Below are positions 17,802 through 26,388 of a stretch of 64,000 bases of DNA, piece after piece (the stretch's first letter is position 1; every line of letters starts with the position of its first letter). Under the pieces are notes generated by a model. It was given only the letters and a program-made list of their open reading frames with translations, was not told the DNA's origin and made no database searches. This DNA is from Bin22 sp965207275 (GTDB lineage Bacteria; Chloroflexota; Dehalococcoidia; Lucifugimonadales; UBA3495): the NCBI GenBank assembly GCA_965207275.1, contig CBDBMH010000001.1, positions 310,001-374,000 of the forward strand, in the 5' to 3' direction. A program made the translations under genes and the position numbers.

Positions 17802-18431
17802 ATGGCAACTGATGAGCTACAACTGAACGGCATGTCCGACGAGGCCGTGGCCAGGGCAACGGGCCAAGACTGGAACGCCTGGCTGCGTTTCCTGGACGAC
17901 CTGGGCGCGCAGGAACTGGACCACAAGGGAATAGTGGCCCTTTTGGCCGGGCCGGGCGGCCTATCCAACGGCTGGTGGCAGCAGTCTGTGGCCGTTGGCT
18001 ACGAGCAGGCCCGGGGGCTGAGGGTCGTTGGTCAGACTTCGGCCGGCGGCTACCAGATCGGAGTCCAGAAGACCCTGCCCATGCCGGTAGAGGCAGCCTG
18101 GAACCTGGTGATGGACGGACCTGGTCGCGCAATCTGGCTGGGTACGGTGGACCACCTGGAACTTCGCAGGGGAGAGCAGTACCAGACCCGCGAAGGCCCC
18201 TGGGGCGAAATCCGTTCCGCAGCAATTGGCCAGCGTGTAAGGCTCACCTGGCACAGCCCGGAGTTGCTAAGCCCATCTACCCTCCAGGTCTATGTCATGG
18301 CCTCCGGCGAGAAAGCCTCCGTCAGGTTCCACCAGGAACGGCTGTCCAGCCTCGAAGAGCGGGAACTGATGCGGCAACGCTGGCGGGAGGCGCTGGACAG
18401 ACTTTCTGAACTGGCGGGCCGAGCTAGTTGA
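17802..18431 (+). CDS. SRPBCC (START-like) domain protein
   Basis: A 209-residue protein. Residues 20-75 carry a pattern seen ahead of some SRPBCC domains (LDDLGAQELDHKGIVALL, then NGWWQQSVAVGYEQARG). Residues 85-200 look like an AHSA1/START-like ligand-binding fold (KTLPMPVEAAWNLVMDG, RVRLTWHSPELLSPSTLQV). Such proteins bind hydrophobic ligands, and no enzyme site is evident. It is monocistronic. A second, unrelated-length SRPBCC protein is encoded at 33281. Confidence 0.7.
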   Translation: MATDELQLNGMSDEAVARATGQDWNAWLRFLDDLGAQELDHKGIVALLAGPGGLSNGWWQQSVAVGYEQARGLRVVGQTSAGGYQIGVQKTLPMPVEAAWNLVMDGPGRAIWLGTVDHLELRRGEQYQTREGPWGEIRSAAIGQRVRLTWHSPELLSPSTLQVYVMASGEKASVRFHQERLSSLEERELMRQRWREALDRLSELAGRAS

Positions 18432-18573
18432 CGGAATCAAAGAAAGCTACTGCTTGCCAATAAGCCAACGCCTTTGAAATAATGGGTGGCAGATATCCAT
18501 CGTCATTCTGGGCTTGAGCCGGAATCCGGAAAAGTGGCGATGGGTCAACTACATTGCGCAGAGGATGCCGGAT

Positions 18574-18597
18574 ACCGGCTTTCGCCGGTATGACGGG
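18574..18597 (+). repeat. Dispersed hairpin repeat (family A)
   Basis: ACCGGCTTTCGCCGGTATGA plus CGGG, the same as the 6015 copy. A related motif, GTCATTCTGGGCTTGAGCC followed by GGAATCC, lies just left at about 18502. Confidence 0.8.
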
Positions 18598-18635
18598 TTC
18601 ACCGTATCAAATGTCACTTCAACCATGTTGAACCA

Positions 18636-19523
18636 TCAGGGCCCCTGCGCCGGCAAGTCCGGGTAAGATTGCGACGTGGGAAAGGGCCGGCCCGGGTCCA
18701 CCCGCCGCAGCAGGTACGCCTCTGATCCCATAATCTCCTCTACCCTCCCGGGAAAATCCTCAAAGCGGTCGGCGAAGGCGCGGATAAGCCGACCCGACAG
18801 GGCCCCGCAGTCGTCGCTCCCCAGGAAAACCGCCAGTTCCGCCGCCCGTTCGATGGACGCTCCCTGGCCCGAGGTAACCTGGACCCCCCTTTCGTAAGTG
18901 GCCATGTCCCCGATGGCCAGCGACAGGTCCCGGGTCTCCTCCCACATCCTGGTGTTAATTGACCCTGGGCTGATGGCGTTGACGGTTACGGCCGTGTCCT
19001 GCAGTTCCAGGGCCAGGTTCTCCGTGAAGTTGACGATGGCCGTTTTGGCGGCGTCGTAGGCGGTGGTGTTGGGGCCGCCCACGCCCGACATGTTCACGAT
19101 GCGGCCCTCCTTCCGTTCCAGCATGTGGGGCAGGACCGCGTGGCAGCCGTAAAAGACCCCCATCAAGTGTATCGATATGGTACGGGCCCACTCTTCCGGG
19201 TCGCAGTTCCAGGCCGCGTTTACCGGCCCGATGTTGCCGGCGTTGTTCACCAGCACGTCAATCGCGCCGAAGCGCTCCAGGGTTTGCGCCACGGCCCGCT
19301 GCACCTGTTCCCCGTCGGAAACGTCGGCAACCAGCGTGATGGCCTCCGCGCCGCTTTCTTCTCTGACCAGTGCCGCCGTTTCCTCCAGTTCGGCGCCTGT
19401 CCGGGCCGCCAGCGCCAGCCTGGCCCCCTCTGCGGCGTAGGCCCGGGCAATAGCTCTCCCTATGCCCCGGCCCCCGCCGGTGATGAGCGCCACCCGTCCC
19501 TCCAGCCTCCTGGAATCAGCCAT
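18636..19523 (-). CDS. SDR-family oxidoreductase
   Basis: A 295-residue short-chain dehydrogenase/reductase: ALITGGGRGIGRAIA for the cofactor, ALAARTGAE after beta-2 (basic residue, favouring NADP), NNAGNIG, NMSGVGG and YDAAKTA for the catalytic Ser-Tyr-Lys set, then NAISPGSINT. It is about 40 residues longer than usual at the C-terminus, ending in a Pro-rich tail. It is divergent from the HD-domain gene. The substrate cannot be inferred. Confidence 0.87.
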   Translation of the reverse strand: MADSRRLEGRVALITGGGRGIGRAIARAYAAEGARLALAARTGAELEETAALVREESGAEAITLVADVSDGEQVQRAVAQTLERFGAIDVLVNNAGNIGPVNAAWNCDPEEWARTISIHLMGVFYGCHAVLPHMLERKEGRIVNMSGVGGPNTTAYDAAKTAIVNFTENLALELQDTAVTVNAISPGSINTRMWEETRDLSLAIGDMATYERGVQVTSGQGASIERAAELAVFLGSDDCGALSGRLIRAFADRFEDFPGRVEEIMGSEAYLLRRVDPGRPFPTSQSYPDLPAQGP

Positions 19524-19624
19524 CGGTCCGCCTCCTGATCCCTGCCTAGAACTCGGGAATGATAGAATTAGGACCTATTCTACCGGACGCGATCAACGCA
19601 TTTCTCATGCGGGGGGCAATTGTC

Positions 19625-20200
19625 ATGTCGGACACCAACGAGGTGGTTACCTTTGCCAGCATGGCCCAGGGTACCAAAAAGGACTACGAACTGCTGGAAC
19701 GGCTGGAGGCCGATTTCGCCAGGGGCACGGCGGACCGGGTGCTGGCCATGTTGAGGGAGTTGGCCGGTTCGCTCTCAGGCTACCGGGTGGACCGCCTGGA
19801 GCACTCCCTGCAGTCCGCCACCCGGGCCTGGCGGGACGGGGCCGACGAAGAGATGGTGGTAGCCGCCCTGCTCCACGACATCGGGGATATGATCGCCCCC
19901 CACAACCACAGCGAACTGGCGGCCGCGGTGCTGCGACCCTACGTTTCCGAACGCACCTATTGGATTGTGCTGCATCACGGCCTCTTCCAGGGCTACTACT
20001 ACGCCCACCATACCGGCGGTGACCGCAACGCCCGGGACGCCTACCGCGACCACCCCTGGTACCAGGACACCGTCGATTTCTGCCACCAATGGGACCAGTC
20101 TTCCTTCGATCCTCATTACCGGTCCCTGCCCCTGGAGTTTTTCGAACCCATGGTGCGGCGCATCTTCGACCGTACCCCCTTTCAGGAGGGAAGAGGCTAG
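19625..20200 (+). CDS. HD-domain protein, PhnZ/MIOX-like
   Basis: A 191-residue HD-superfamily protein. Ligands appear in order: H in RLEHSLQSA, HD in ALLHDIGDMIAP, H in HNHSELAAA, HH in IVLHHGLFQGYYY, and D in CHQWDQSSFDP. The pattern and length match PhnZ and related di-iron HD oxygenases that cleave organophosphonates, rather than nucleotide phosphohydrolases. No phosphonate hydroxylase partner (PhnY/TmpA) is adjacent, so the substrate is uncertain. ATG 19625 is preferred. An in-frame ATG 66 bases earlier would add a non-conserved hydrophobic start. Confidence 0.75.
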   Translation: MSDTNEVVTFASMAQGTKKDYELLERLEADFARGTADRVLAMLRELAGSLSGYRVDRLEHSLQSATRAWRDGADEEMVVAALLHDIGDMIAPHNHSELAAAVLRPYVSERTYWIVLHHGLFQGYYYAHHTGGDRNARDAYRDHPWYQDTVDFCHQWDQSSFDPHYRSLPLEFFEPMVRRIFDRTPFQEGRG

Positions 20201-20223
20201 GGCAGTCGGCAAGCTGCTGGGCC

Positions 20224-20670
20224 TTACCGCCTCCGCCGGCGGCGCCGCGATGCCCGGCGGGACCTGGCGGCGGGTTCCTGGTCGGGGCCTGACGGATGGG
20301 CAGGGGCCACCGGCACGTTCAAGATCCGGCGGCGGTTCATGGTCCAGTGTACTTGGGTAACGACGGTGAATAGCAGGCCGGGCGCGGCAATGGCCACGGT
20401 GCTCCAGGCCACGGTGCCCCCCACCTGCAAGCGGACGAAGGCCAGGTAACCGCCGATGATCAGCCACGCCCAGGCCACCGCGCCCATGATCAGCCCGTTG
20501 TGCCATGGCGAGCGGATTATCAGGACCGGCCATAGGGGCCAAAACACAATCATGGGGTGCAGGAACCAGTACTGGTAGTACCAGGGCCTGAGTTCATCGG
20601 GAGGGACCGGGGATGGCCCCTCCTCTTCTTGCGGCAGTGGCGGCTGAGGTTCCTGGTTTGCCTGGCTCAT
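20224..20670 (-). CDS. Membrane protein with Arg-rich tail
   Basis: A 148-residue protein: Pro/Glu-rich cytoplasmic-looking N-terminus, about four hydrophobic segments (FLHPMIVFWPLWPVLII, LIMGAVAWAWLIIGGYLAFV, VAWSTVAIAAPGLLFTVV) and a very basic C-terminus ending in RRASRRRRRRR. No family is recognised. It follows the small gene at 20695 and the cupin gene on the same strand with short gaps, so the three probably form one operon. Confidence 0.6.
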   Translation of the reverse strand: MSQANQEPQPPLPQEEEGPSPVPPDELRPWYYQYWFLHPMIVFWPLWPVLIIRSPWHNGLIMGAVAWAWLIIGGYLAFVRLQVGGTVAWSTVAIAAPGLLFTVVTQVHWTMNRRRILNVPVAPAHPSGPDQEPAARSRRASRRRRRRR

Positions 20671-20694
20671 GGCTGAGGCGGGACTGGAGGGTGA

Positions 20695-20967
20695 TCAGTT
20701 GCGGGCCAACAGCAGATGGAACTCCAGGGGTTCCAGGTCCCGCCGCTCCCGGATGGTGGCCACCGCATACTCCACGCCCATGCGGGCAAAACCCGAATAC
20801 CGGTAGATGTTCGCCCCCAGGACTACCCGAGGGACATCCTGGTCCAACTCAACCTGCAGCCGGTTCACGTCCTCCACGTCCACCCGCAGTTCGATGCGGC
20901 CTTCGATCAAGCGTTCGATCTTCTCGCGGATCCGCCGGATGAATTCATCGTTGTCCATTTCCGCCAT
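20695..20967 (-). CDS. Small conserved-looking hypothetical protein
   Basis: A 90-residue soluble protein with an amphipathic N-terminal helix (DEFIRRIREKIERLIEGR), then alternating beta-like segments (IELRVDVEDV, LQVELDQDVPRVVLGANI). No family is recognised. It sits 9 bases after the cupin gene and 24 bases before the membrane-protein gene on the same strand, which supports a real, co-expressed gene. Confidence 0.6.
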   Translation of the reverse strand: MAEMDNDEFIRRIREKIERLIEGRIELRVDVEDVNRLQVELDQDVPRVVLGANIYRYSGFARMGVEYAVATIRERRDLEPLEFHLLLARN

Positions 20968-20976
20968 GGCTTGCCC

Positions 20977-21318
20977 CTACCCTTCGGCCAGGGGGACCGC
21001 CAGGGATACCCGGAACTCGTCGCCAATGCTGCGGGCGATGTGGCCGTGGCCGGTAACGTCCTCCGCAATAAGCACGTCCCCGGGGTTCAGGCGGCGGACT
21101 GTGCCGTCGGCCGTCTCAAACTCGGCGATGCCGGCCAGGTTCATCACGTACTGGCAGCGGGGCGCGGTATGGTAGTCGGAAAAGCTGGGAGAGGGGCGGG
21201 CGTTCAGGGTAATGGCGCCGGGCCCAACCCGGTTCACGATTTCGGCAAACTGCTCAACGGTCAGGTCTTCGAAGTGGGACTCTCCGTCGTCCCCGGCATA
21301 AACCCGTACTATCTGCAT
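20977..21318 (-). CDS. Cupin-domain protein
   Basis: A 113-residue small single-domain cupin: a beta-rich sequence with RPSPSFSDYHTAPRCQYVMN, GIAEFETADGTVRRLNPGDV and EDVTGHGHIARS, which match the two cupin motifs around GDV. The usual first-motif His pair is partly replaced (H in DYHTAP and in GHGH remain), so metal binding is likely but not certain. It is first in a three-gene operon with a small soluble protein and a membrane protein. Confidence 0.75.
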   Translation of the reverse strand: MQIVRVYAGDDGESHFEDLTVEQFAEIVNRVGPGAITLNARPSPSFSDYHTAPRCQYVMNLAGIAEFETADGTVRRLNPGDVLIAEDVTGHGHIARSIGDEFRVSLAVPLAEG

Positions 21319-21587
21319 GGGAAGAGCCTCCGGTCATTGCGTGAATGGGATCGTCGCGGCCTATCCTACCACAAAAGCAGGACGGCAAGGCCAAAGAGCG
21401 TACGCCGTGGCCGTCGTTGCAGTGCGGGTTATGCCGGCAGGGAAGAGCGTCCACGGCCTGCCCAGGGCAGGTTGGAAACCGGCCGCAACCGGACAAAACC
21501 AACCCCAACCGGCAAGTTTCAATGCCCTGAGAGTTATCGCCTCCTGGATATTTCCCGAATGACGGAAGCGTATGGCCGGCTGTAGCC

Positions 21588-23138
21588 CTATTTCCCGTCC
21601 TTGATTAAATCGGCCACCTTTTCGCCCATGGCCAGGGTGGTTACGTTGGTGTTGGCGCGGATGCAGTCCGGCATTATCGAGGCGTCCACCACCCGGATGC
21701 CCTCCAGGCCGCGCACTTTGCCGTACTGGTCCACCACCGCCATGGGGTCGTCCGCCGGGCCCATCTTGCAGGTGCAGGATATGTGCTGGGACGTCGTGAC
21801 CTCCCGCCGCATCCAGGCGTCCAGCGCCTCGTCCGACGCCAGGTCCTCGTCGGTGGGGGATACCCGCTCCTGGATGATGTCCCTGAATGCCTCGTCGTTG
21901 CCCAGGTCAACACAGATGCGAACGGACTCCCGCAGACGGCGGACGTCAAACTCGTCGGTCAGGTAGTTATAGTCCAGAATGGGCTGATCGGTGGGGTCTG
22001 CCGATGCCAGGCGCAGTTCCCCGGCGCCCACGGCCAAGTAGATCCCGGCGGTCATCCGGATGCCCAGGGGAACCATGCGGCTGCCCCCCAGGTTGACCCG
22101 CTCGGTGGCGAAGGACTGCATGGTTATCTTCATGTCGTTGCGCAGGTCCGAATCTTCGGCGGTGTAGCGCAGGGTAAGCTGGGCCCGGGGCTTCAGCCCA
22201 TCCAGCTCGAAGCCCTGCCTGGTACGCCAGGTAACCCACACGGCAGGATGGTCCCGCAGGTTCTGGCCCACCCCGGGCTTGTCCAGCACCACGGGGATGC
22301 CCAGGTCGCCCAGGTGGCCGGCCGGGCCCACGCCGGACAGCATCAGAATCTGGGGCGAACCAATGGCCCCGGCGGACAGGATGATCTCATCGCCCTCCAC
22401 GACGAAGGTCTCGCCCCCGCTGTCCAGTTCCACGCCGGTGGCTCGGTTGCCATCGAAGATGATGCGATGCACCAGGCAGTTGGGCCGGATGGTCAGGTTC
22501 AGACGGTGCCGCGCCTGATCCAGGTACCCCATGGCCGTGCTGATGCGGATGCCGTTGGGGTTGTTCAGGGGCGTTGGTCCCACGCCGTAAGTATCCGGGT
22601 GGTTGTGGTCGGGACAGTCCGGGTATCCAGCCGCCCGGGCCGCGGTGTAGAAGGCCTGCTGGGCCGGCAGCCAGTCCTCCCGCTTGAACCGGTGCATCAC
22701 TATGGGACCGTCGCCACCGTGGAAGTCGTCGCCGCCGTAGTCTGTGTCCGTTTCGATCTGGCGGAAGTAGGGCAGCAGGTTCGTGAAGGCCCATTCGTTG
22801 TTGCCGAAGGAGGCCCAGGTGTCGTAGTCCTCGGGCACCCCGCGCAGAAACACCTGGCCGTTGATGGCGCTGGAGCCGCCCGTGACCTTGCCCCGGGGCA
22901 CCATCATCGGCGGAGCTTCGTCGGTGGCCTTGCCCACGAACCGCCAGTTGTGGTCGCTGGTCATCACGTCGGCCTCGGTGGCGTAACCGAACTTCACCTC
23001 TTCCGGCAGATCCTCGAAGTTGGGATAGTCGGCCCCGGCCTCCAGCAGCAGTACCGACTTGGCGGGGTCCTCGGTGAGACGGGTTGCCAGGATGGCGCCG
23101 GCGGAACCGGCCCCGATGATCACATAGTCATACTTCAT
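21588..23138 (-). CDS. GMC-family FAD-dependent oxidoreductase
   Basis: A 516-residue glucose-methanol-choline oxidoreductase. The N-terminal YDYVIIGAGSAGAILATRL binds FAD. PRGKVTGGSSAINGQVFLRG is GMC signature 1, and SAGAIGSPQILMLSGVGPA is signature 2. The C-terminal catalytic His and Asn lie in TTSQHISCTCKMG and ANTNVTTLAMGEK. It is full length and oxidises a primary alcohol or related substrate. Choline dehydrogenase-like is the nearest common label, but the substrate is not determined. It is monocistronic, and its upstream side faces the rsmH leader. Confidence 0.92.
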   Translation of the reverse strand: MKYDYVIIGAGSAGAILATRLTEDPAKSVLLLEAGADYPNFEDLPEEVKFGYATEADVMTSDHNWRFVGKATDEAPPMMVPRGKVTGGSSAINGQVFLRGVPEDYDTWASFGNNEWAFTNLLPYFRQIETDTDYGGDDFHGGDGPIVMHRFKREDWLPAQQAFYTAARAAGYPDCPDHNHPDTYGVGPTPLNNPNGIRISTAMGYLDQARHRLNLTIRPNCLVHRIIFDGNRATGVELDSGGETFVVEGDEIILSAGAIGSPQILMLSGVGPAGHLGDLGIPVVLDKPGVGQNLRDHPAVWVTWRTRQGFELDGLKPRAQLTLRYTAEDSDLRNDMKITMQSFATERVNLGGSRMVPLGIRMTAGIYLAVGAGELRLASADPTDQPILDYNYLTDEFDVRRLRESVRICVDLGNDEAFRDIIQERVSPTDEDLASDEALDAWMRREVTTSQHISCTCKMGPADDPMAVVDQYGKVRGLEGIRVVDASIMPDCIRANTNVTTLAMGEKVADLIKDGK

Positions 23139-23919
23139 CGAACAGCCTCCAGTGGAAGGTTTGGCACAATATCTGTGGGGTTGGAGGTAGCGTAATGGGC
23201 AGGTATAAGGCTGTCAATGACGAAATTATCGGCTGGCCCGGGCAGGTGCCCGCGTCCGTTCTTCGCCGGGCGGCGGGGACACGCTTAGATTTCGGCAACG
23301 AAAAACCAGGGCATCCACCTGCCAACGACTTTCCACTGCCACTTACCTCCCGCTTTTATGTACTTCGCTGCCCGATGACGGCGAGGATACCTTGTTATGC
23401 AAACTTAGTTATTCAGTACCCCCGGACCTTTGGACGACGCAGAACAAATCAGAACATTAGAACTATTATGGTTCTGTCCAATTTCTTAAAAAATGAACAA
23501 AAGTGATTATTTTCAAAATTTGTCAAAAAAAGCGACCAAGTTCCGTTGACACTGTCTTCCGCTTATTGTTACCGTCAGACCAGTGATTGTGGTGAGGGGT
23601 TTGTGGGAGGATCACATCTCCGTATCACTCTACAAAACCGCCGTTCGGGGCTTCTGCAGAGTCCCGCATCGGTCTCTGAAGGCTCTCCCAAGGCTCCCAA
23701 GAGTTCAGAAGGAAGCCGATCAATCGTCGGAACGGGGAGGAGTCGGGCTGGACGTCAGTAACCAGGTATTCCCGCTCTTTACCCCGGCAATCAGGACAGA
23801 GAACGAGGCGTCCCAACGGGAGATTATGGGTTCTCTGTCGACGCACTGGCAAGGAAATTCCGGTCCGGCGGCTTCCCCCCTCATTTCTTTCCGGCGGTCC
23901 GGGGCCCGGTAGGTCAGCG
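23139..23919. other. Long leader region upstream of rsmH, with AT-rich island
   Basis: About 780 bases with no supported gene. No mraZ could be read in any frame. Bases 23395-23575 are much richer in A and T than the surroundings and end in a perfect TTGACA. The following 350 bases are GC-rich and would form a long structured 5' leader for the rsmH-ftsA-ftsZ block. Confidence 0.5.
23546..23575 (+). promoter_or_regulatory. Candidate promoter for the division block
   Basis: A perfect TTGACA (23546-23551) sits at the end of an A/T-rich stretch, and a weak TACCGT lies 18 bases on (23570-23575). The -10 element is poor, so only the -35 is convincing. Confidence 0.35.
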
Positions 23920-24912
23920 ATGGCAGATCAGGCACAGGGAGCAGCGGTTCCTTATCACCTTCCCGTGTTGTCGACGGAGGTCTTGGGTCAGTTGGGGGTG
24001 CGCCCGGACGGTGTGTTTGTGGATGCTACGGTGGGGGACGGAGGACATGCATTGTCTCTCCTTCGGGCTTCCTCCCCAACGGGAAGTGTGTGTGGTATCG
24101 ACCTGGACCCTCGTTCTTTAGTCCGAGCCCAGCAACGCCTGGCATCTTTTGGAGTGCGTTTCACTCCCCTGCTGGGCAGCTACGCCGAGATGGTAACCCT
24201 GGTCCAGGGGATTTGGGGTGAGGACGCGAGGGCAGACGGGGTTCTGCTGGACCTGGGGATATCGTCCCGGCAAGTCGACGCCACCGGGTTTGGTTTCAGC
24301 TTCCAGCAGGACGAACCGCTGGATATGCGCTTCAATCCGGAGGCGGACTGCCCGACGGCGGCCGACATTGTCAACTCCTGGTCGGAAACGGACCTGGCGG
24401 CCGTCATCCGGGAATACGGCGAAGAACCCCGGGCCAGGACCATTGCCGCAGCCATATTAAGGGAGAGGCCCGTCCATACTACCGCCCAATTGGCGAGGGT
24501 GCTGTCGGAAGTGTTGGGGCGGAGGAGAGGGCGAAACCCGAGGAGCGGCGGCAGAAGGCCCACCAGGACCCATCCCGCCACCCGCACCTTCCAGGCCTTG
24601 CGCATTGCGGTCAACGACGAACTGAACAATTTGAGCGCCGGGCTGGAAGGCGCGGTGGAATTGCTGGCCCCGGGCGGGCGGCTTGCGGTAATCAGCTACC
24701 ACAGCCTGGAGGACCGGCTGGTAAAGAACTTTATGGCCAGGGAGGCGGCGCAGTGCATCTGTCCGCCGGGGTTGCCGGTCTGCGTTTGCGGGCACCGGCC
24801 CAGGCTGAGCCTGGTGAACCGGAGGATCATACGGCCCTCCGCCGCCGAGGTGGCGGCCAACCCCAGGAGTCGCAGCGCCCGAATGAGAGTGGCCCAGCGG
24901 CTGTCCCTGTAG
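23920..24912 (+). CDS. rsmH: 16S rRNA (cytosine-N4)-methyltransferase
   Basis: A 330-residue SAM-dependent methyltransferase that modifies C1402 of 16S rRNA in the decoding centre. Family signatures: YHLPVLSTEVL at the N-terminus, VFVDATVGDGGHALSLL for SAM binding, GVLLDLGISSRQVD, FSFQQDEPLDMRFNP, TRTFQALRIAVNDELNNL and AVISYHSLEDRLVKNF. The C-terminal Cys cluster (CICPPGLPVCVCG) is normal for part of the family. It opens the division block and is followed after about 100 bases by ftsA. The usual ftsL, ftsI and mur genes are missing between them. Confidence 0.96.
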   Translation: MADQAQGAAVPYHLPVLSTEVLGQLGVRPDGVFVDATVGDGGHALSLLRASSPTGSVCGIDLDPRSLVRAQQRLASFGVRFTPLLGSYAEMVTLVQGIWGEDARADGVLLDLGISSRQVDATGFGFSFQQDEPLDMRFNPEADCPTAADIVNSWSETDLAAVIREYGEEPRARTIAAAILRERPVHTTAQLARVLSEVLGRRRGRNPRSGGRRPTRTHPATRTFQALRIAVNDELNNLSAGLEGAVELLAPGGRLAVISYHSLEDRLVKNFMAREAAQCICPPGLPVCVCGHRPRLSLVNRRIIRPSAAEVAANPRSRSARMRVAQRLSL

Positions 24913-25011
24913 GGTGATACGGAGGATTGCAACCCGTCCCTGCGGCCGGTTTTCCGGCGCCAGGGACCAGGGTTTCGGTTTAACACTCTGGTTAGCGAAG
25001 GACGGTACATC

Positions 25012-26256
25012 TTGGCTAAGGAAACTTTCTACACTGCGGTTGATATTGGCAGCAGCAAGGTTGTCACCGTCGTGGCCCGCGTGGGGAGTGAAGGCGAATT
25101 GAAGGTGCTGGGCACCGGCATCGCCCCCTCCCGCGGCATGCAGAAGGGCTGCATCGACAATATGGAAGAGGTGAAGGAGGCGGTTCGCGGCTCCATCGAA
25201 GAGGCCCAGCGCTACGTGGGCAAGGGATACAGCCCCAGCTCCTACGTGGTGGTCAGCGGCGGCCACATCTACAGCAGTAACGTCCGAGACGTTATGGATC
25301 ATCCCACCGACCTGGGAAGCATAACCCCTGGCGAAGTGCACCGGTTCATCAAGTCTTCCTTCCCCACACCGGGCGAAGGGCAAGAAATACTTCACATTAT
25401 TCCAATCGGATACGCGGTGGATGGACTGTCCGGTGTGCGCAACCCCATAGGGCTGCACGCCAACCAGGTCGAACTGGAAGCCCACATCGCCGTGGGTGAC
25501 GCGACCATTCTCAAGAACACGGTCAACGCCGTCGAGTCCTGCCGCATGCCGGTCAACAGCCTGGTGCTGCAATCGCTGGCTTCCGCCGAGGCCACGCTGA
25601 CCGCCGACGAGCGGGAACTGGGGGTGCTGTTCATCGATATCGGCAGCGGCACCACCGACGTGACGGTATTCCAGTACGGCAGTCCCTGGCTGTCCATGGT
25701 CCTGCCCGTTGGCGGCAGCCAGCTGACCCGGGACCTGGCCGTGGCCGAGCGCATTCCCTTCCACATAGCGGAAGAGGCCAAGATCAAGCGGGGCAACGTG
25801 CTCCCCGAGCTGGTGGAAGAGGATGAGGAGGTAATCCTGTCCGGCGGACAGGGCCAGGGCCAGAAACTGGTCCGCCGGCGGCGCCTCTGCGAACCCCTTA
25901 ACGCCCGGATGTACGAAATTCTCCAGATGATAGTGCAGCGTATGTCCCAGGCCGGCATCAACCGCCTGCCCGATGGGGGCGTGGTATTCACCGGCGGCAG
26001 CGCGGAGATCGCCGGGCTGCAGGAATTCACCGAAAGCGTCCTGGGCGAACCGGTCCGCATAGCCTACCCCACCGGGGTGGCGGGACTGCCGACTCAGCTC
26101 AGGAAACCGGGCTTCTCCTCGGTGGTGGGCACCCTGCTCTGGGGCATCAGGCACCAGGGAGAGGGGCGCACCTACCGGGCCCCGGAGGGTTCAACCAGGG
26201 GTTACAAGTCCCTGCTCAGCATTTTCAAGCGCAACCGCGAGAAAGTTGCCCGCTAG
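25012..26256 (+). CDS. ftsA: Cell division protein FtsA
   Basis: A 414-residue actin-like ATPase that anchors FtsZ to the membrane. It shows FYTAVDIGSSKVVTVVA (phosphate 1), a 1C-type subdomain, FIDIGSGTTDVTVFQYG (phosphate 2), VVFTGGSAEIAGL (adenosine motif) and a C-terminal amphipathic helix YKSLLSIFKRNREKVAR for membrane attachment. The start is TTG, with GAAGGA 8 bases ahead. ftsZ follows after about 130 bases on the same strand. Confidence 0.95.
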   Translation: MAKETFYTAVDIGSSKVVTVVARVGSEGELKVLGTGIAPSRGMQKGCIDNMEEVKEAVRGSIEEAQRYVGKGYSPSSYVVVSGGHIYSSNVRDVMDHPTDLGSITPGEVHRFIKSSFPTPGEGQEILHIIPIGYAVDGLSGVRNPIGLHANQVELEAHIAVGDATILKNTVNAVESCRMPVNSLVLQSLASAEATLTADERELGVLFIDIGSGTTDVTVFQYGSPWLSMVLPVGGSQLTRDLAVAERIPFHIAEEAKIKRGNVLPELVEEDEEVILSGGQGQGQKLVRRRRLCEPLNARMYEILQMIVQRMSQAGINRLPDGGVVFTGGSAEIAGLQEFTESVLGEPVRIAYPTGVAGLPTQLRKPGFSSVVGTLLWGIRHQGEGRTYRAPEGSTRGYKSLLSIFKRNREKVAR

Positions 26257-26388
26257 GCGACGGTTGAGAGGGATGAGTTCCGACCGGACGAGGCCAACTC
26301 CAGGAAAACCGTCGAAATAAGGCCCGATACCCGGAAGGAAGGCGGAATTTAACAGTTCTTTACCACTTGGATTACGGAGGATATGGAT

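Noticed and set aside
23395..23919. mraZ upstream of rsmH
   Set aside because: No frame gives MraZ-like motifs. The frames here are short and have no ribosome sites.
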